DNA of 64,000 nt, taken from positions 851,138-915,137 of the forward strand of contig JACTAT010000051.1 in the NCBI GenBank assembly GCA_014526335.1, written 5' to 3'. This document shows, piece after piece, positions 63,706 through 64,000 of the stretch (position 1 is the first letter of the stretch; every line of letters starts with the position of its first letter). Under the pieces are notes generated by a model. It worked only from the letters and a program-made list of their open reading frames with translations, was not told where the DNA came from and did not search any database. The translations under genes and the position numbers were made by a program. Source of the DNA: Chrysaora quinquecirrha (taxonomy: Eukaryota; Cnidaria; Scyphozoa; Semaeostomeae; Pelagiidae).

Positions 63706-64000
63706 CTGAAAGTGATTTAAGAAATATACACAAATTGCAAGGAATAAGGTAAACTCTGCTACCCAAAACTGCAGCAAATAACATCATGGCTTATCCACTG
63801 TTAAAGCACAGCGTGAACTAATCTTCAATGAATTGAACAGTTAAATCTTTAAAAAAGTGTTTCAGAAAAAGTTATTGAATAATTAAATTTTCTTTAGATA
63901 TTTTATGTCTTGAGATCCGTTTTCACAAAATTTTGAGATGAACCAATGTTTTGTACGCTAAATTATAATTAAGTAGTTTTGTTTTTATAGCCATTGTTTT
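63706..64000. other. Right edge, HYLS1 intron
   Basis: AT-rich sequence upstream of the HYLS1 exon at 63705. No further HYLS1 exon was recognised here, so the 5' part lies outside the window. Confidence 0.4.

Overview
This 64 kb window is animal nuclear DNA. It is AT-rich, has GT-AG introns, and is dominated by transposon-derived inverted repeats. The gene set is a Cys-loop receptor pair, an NXPE-type PC-esterase, a Kv3/Shaw-like potassium channel, the centriole protein HYLS1 and LRRC28/58-like leucine-rich-repeat genes. This fits an early-branching metazoan, most likely a cnidarian; that placement is inference, since there is no mitochondrial or rRNA marker. One assembly gap (147 N) lies at 2525-2671.

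Layout. 1-3650: no convincing gene; degenerate short repeats, the gap and a ~177-bp tandem repeat. 3.7-4.9 kb (+): a small unidentified gene with a CPVC...CPDRSC motif. 5.8-14.8 kb: a ~196-bp satellite of about 46 units containing a 2.9-kb higher-order duplication. 15.1-22.1 kb (+): two tandem five-exon copies of an LRR gene; copy 2 carries a one-base frame error at a homopolymer. 23.7-30.7 kb (-): Cys-loop receptor copy A, which has lost TM1-TM3 and is probably a pseudogene. 33.2-40.1 kb (-): Cys-loop receptor copy B, intact (440 aa, nine coding exons). 43.1-48.1 kb (-): NXPE-like PC-esterase (504 aa, six exons). 50.5-54.4 kb (-): Kv channel (499 aa, three exons). 58.1-63.7 kb (-): HYLS1, five 3' exons, with the 5' end outside the window.

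Exon chains were built by hand from splice signals, reading phase and paralogue comparison. The coding sums of receptor B, the esterase, the Kv channel, LRR copy 1 and the visible part of HYLS1 are each divisible by three.

The genes do not form a pathway. Two themes recur: tandem duplication (LRR pair, receptor pair) and heavy colonisation by non-autonomous transposons. These include a family with TIR starting TAGACT and 9-bp target duplications, a TA-flanked family with TIR CACTTTTTTTTATAAG, a family with termini GGCCNTGGCCAAACGATCAAA, a CAGGG-ended element at the deletion breakpoint of receptor A, a mariner-like element and tRNA-derived SINEs. Protein-level points of interest are an acidic -1' residue in the TM2 of receptor B, a GDC in place of GDS in the esterase, and a PVS in place of PVP plus a shortened S4 charge ladder in the Kv channel.
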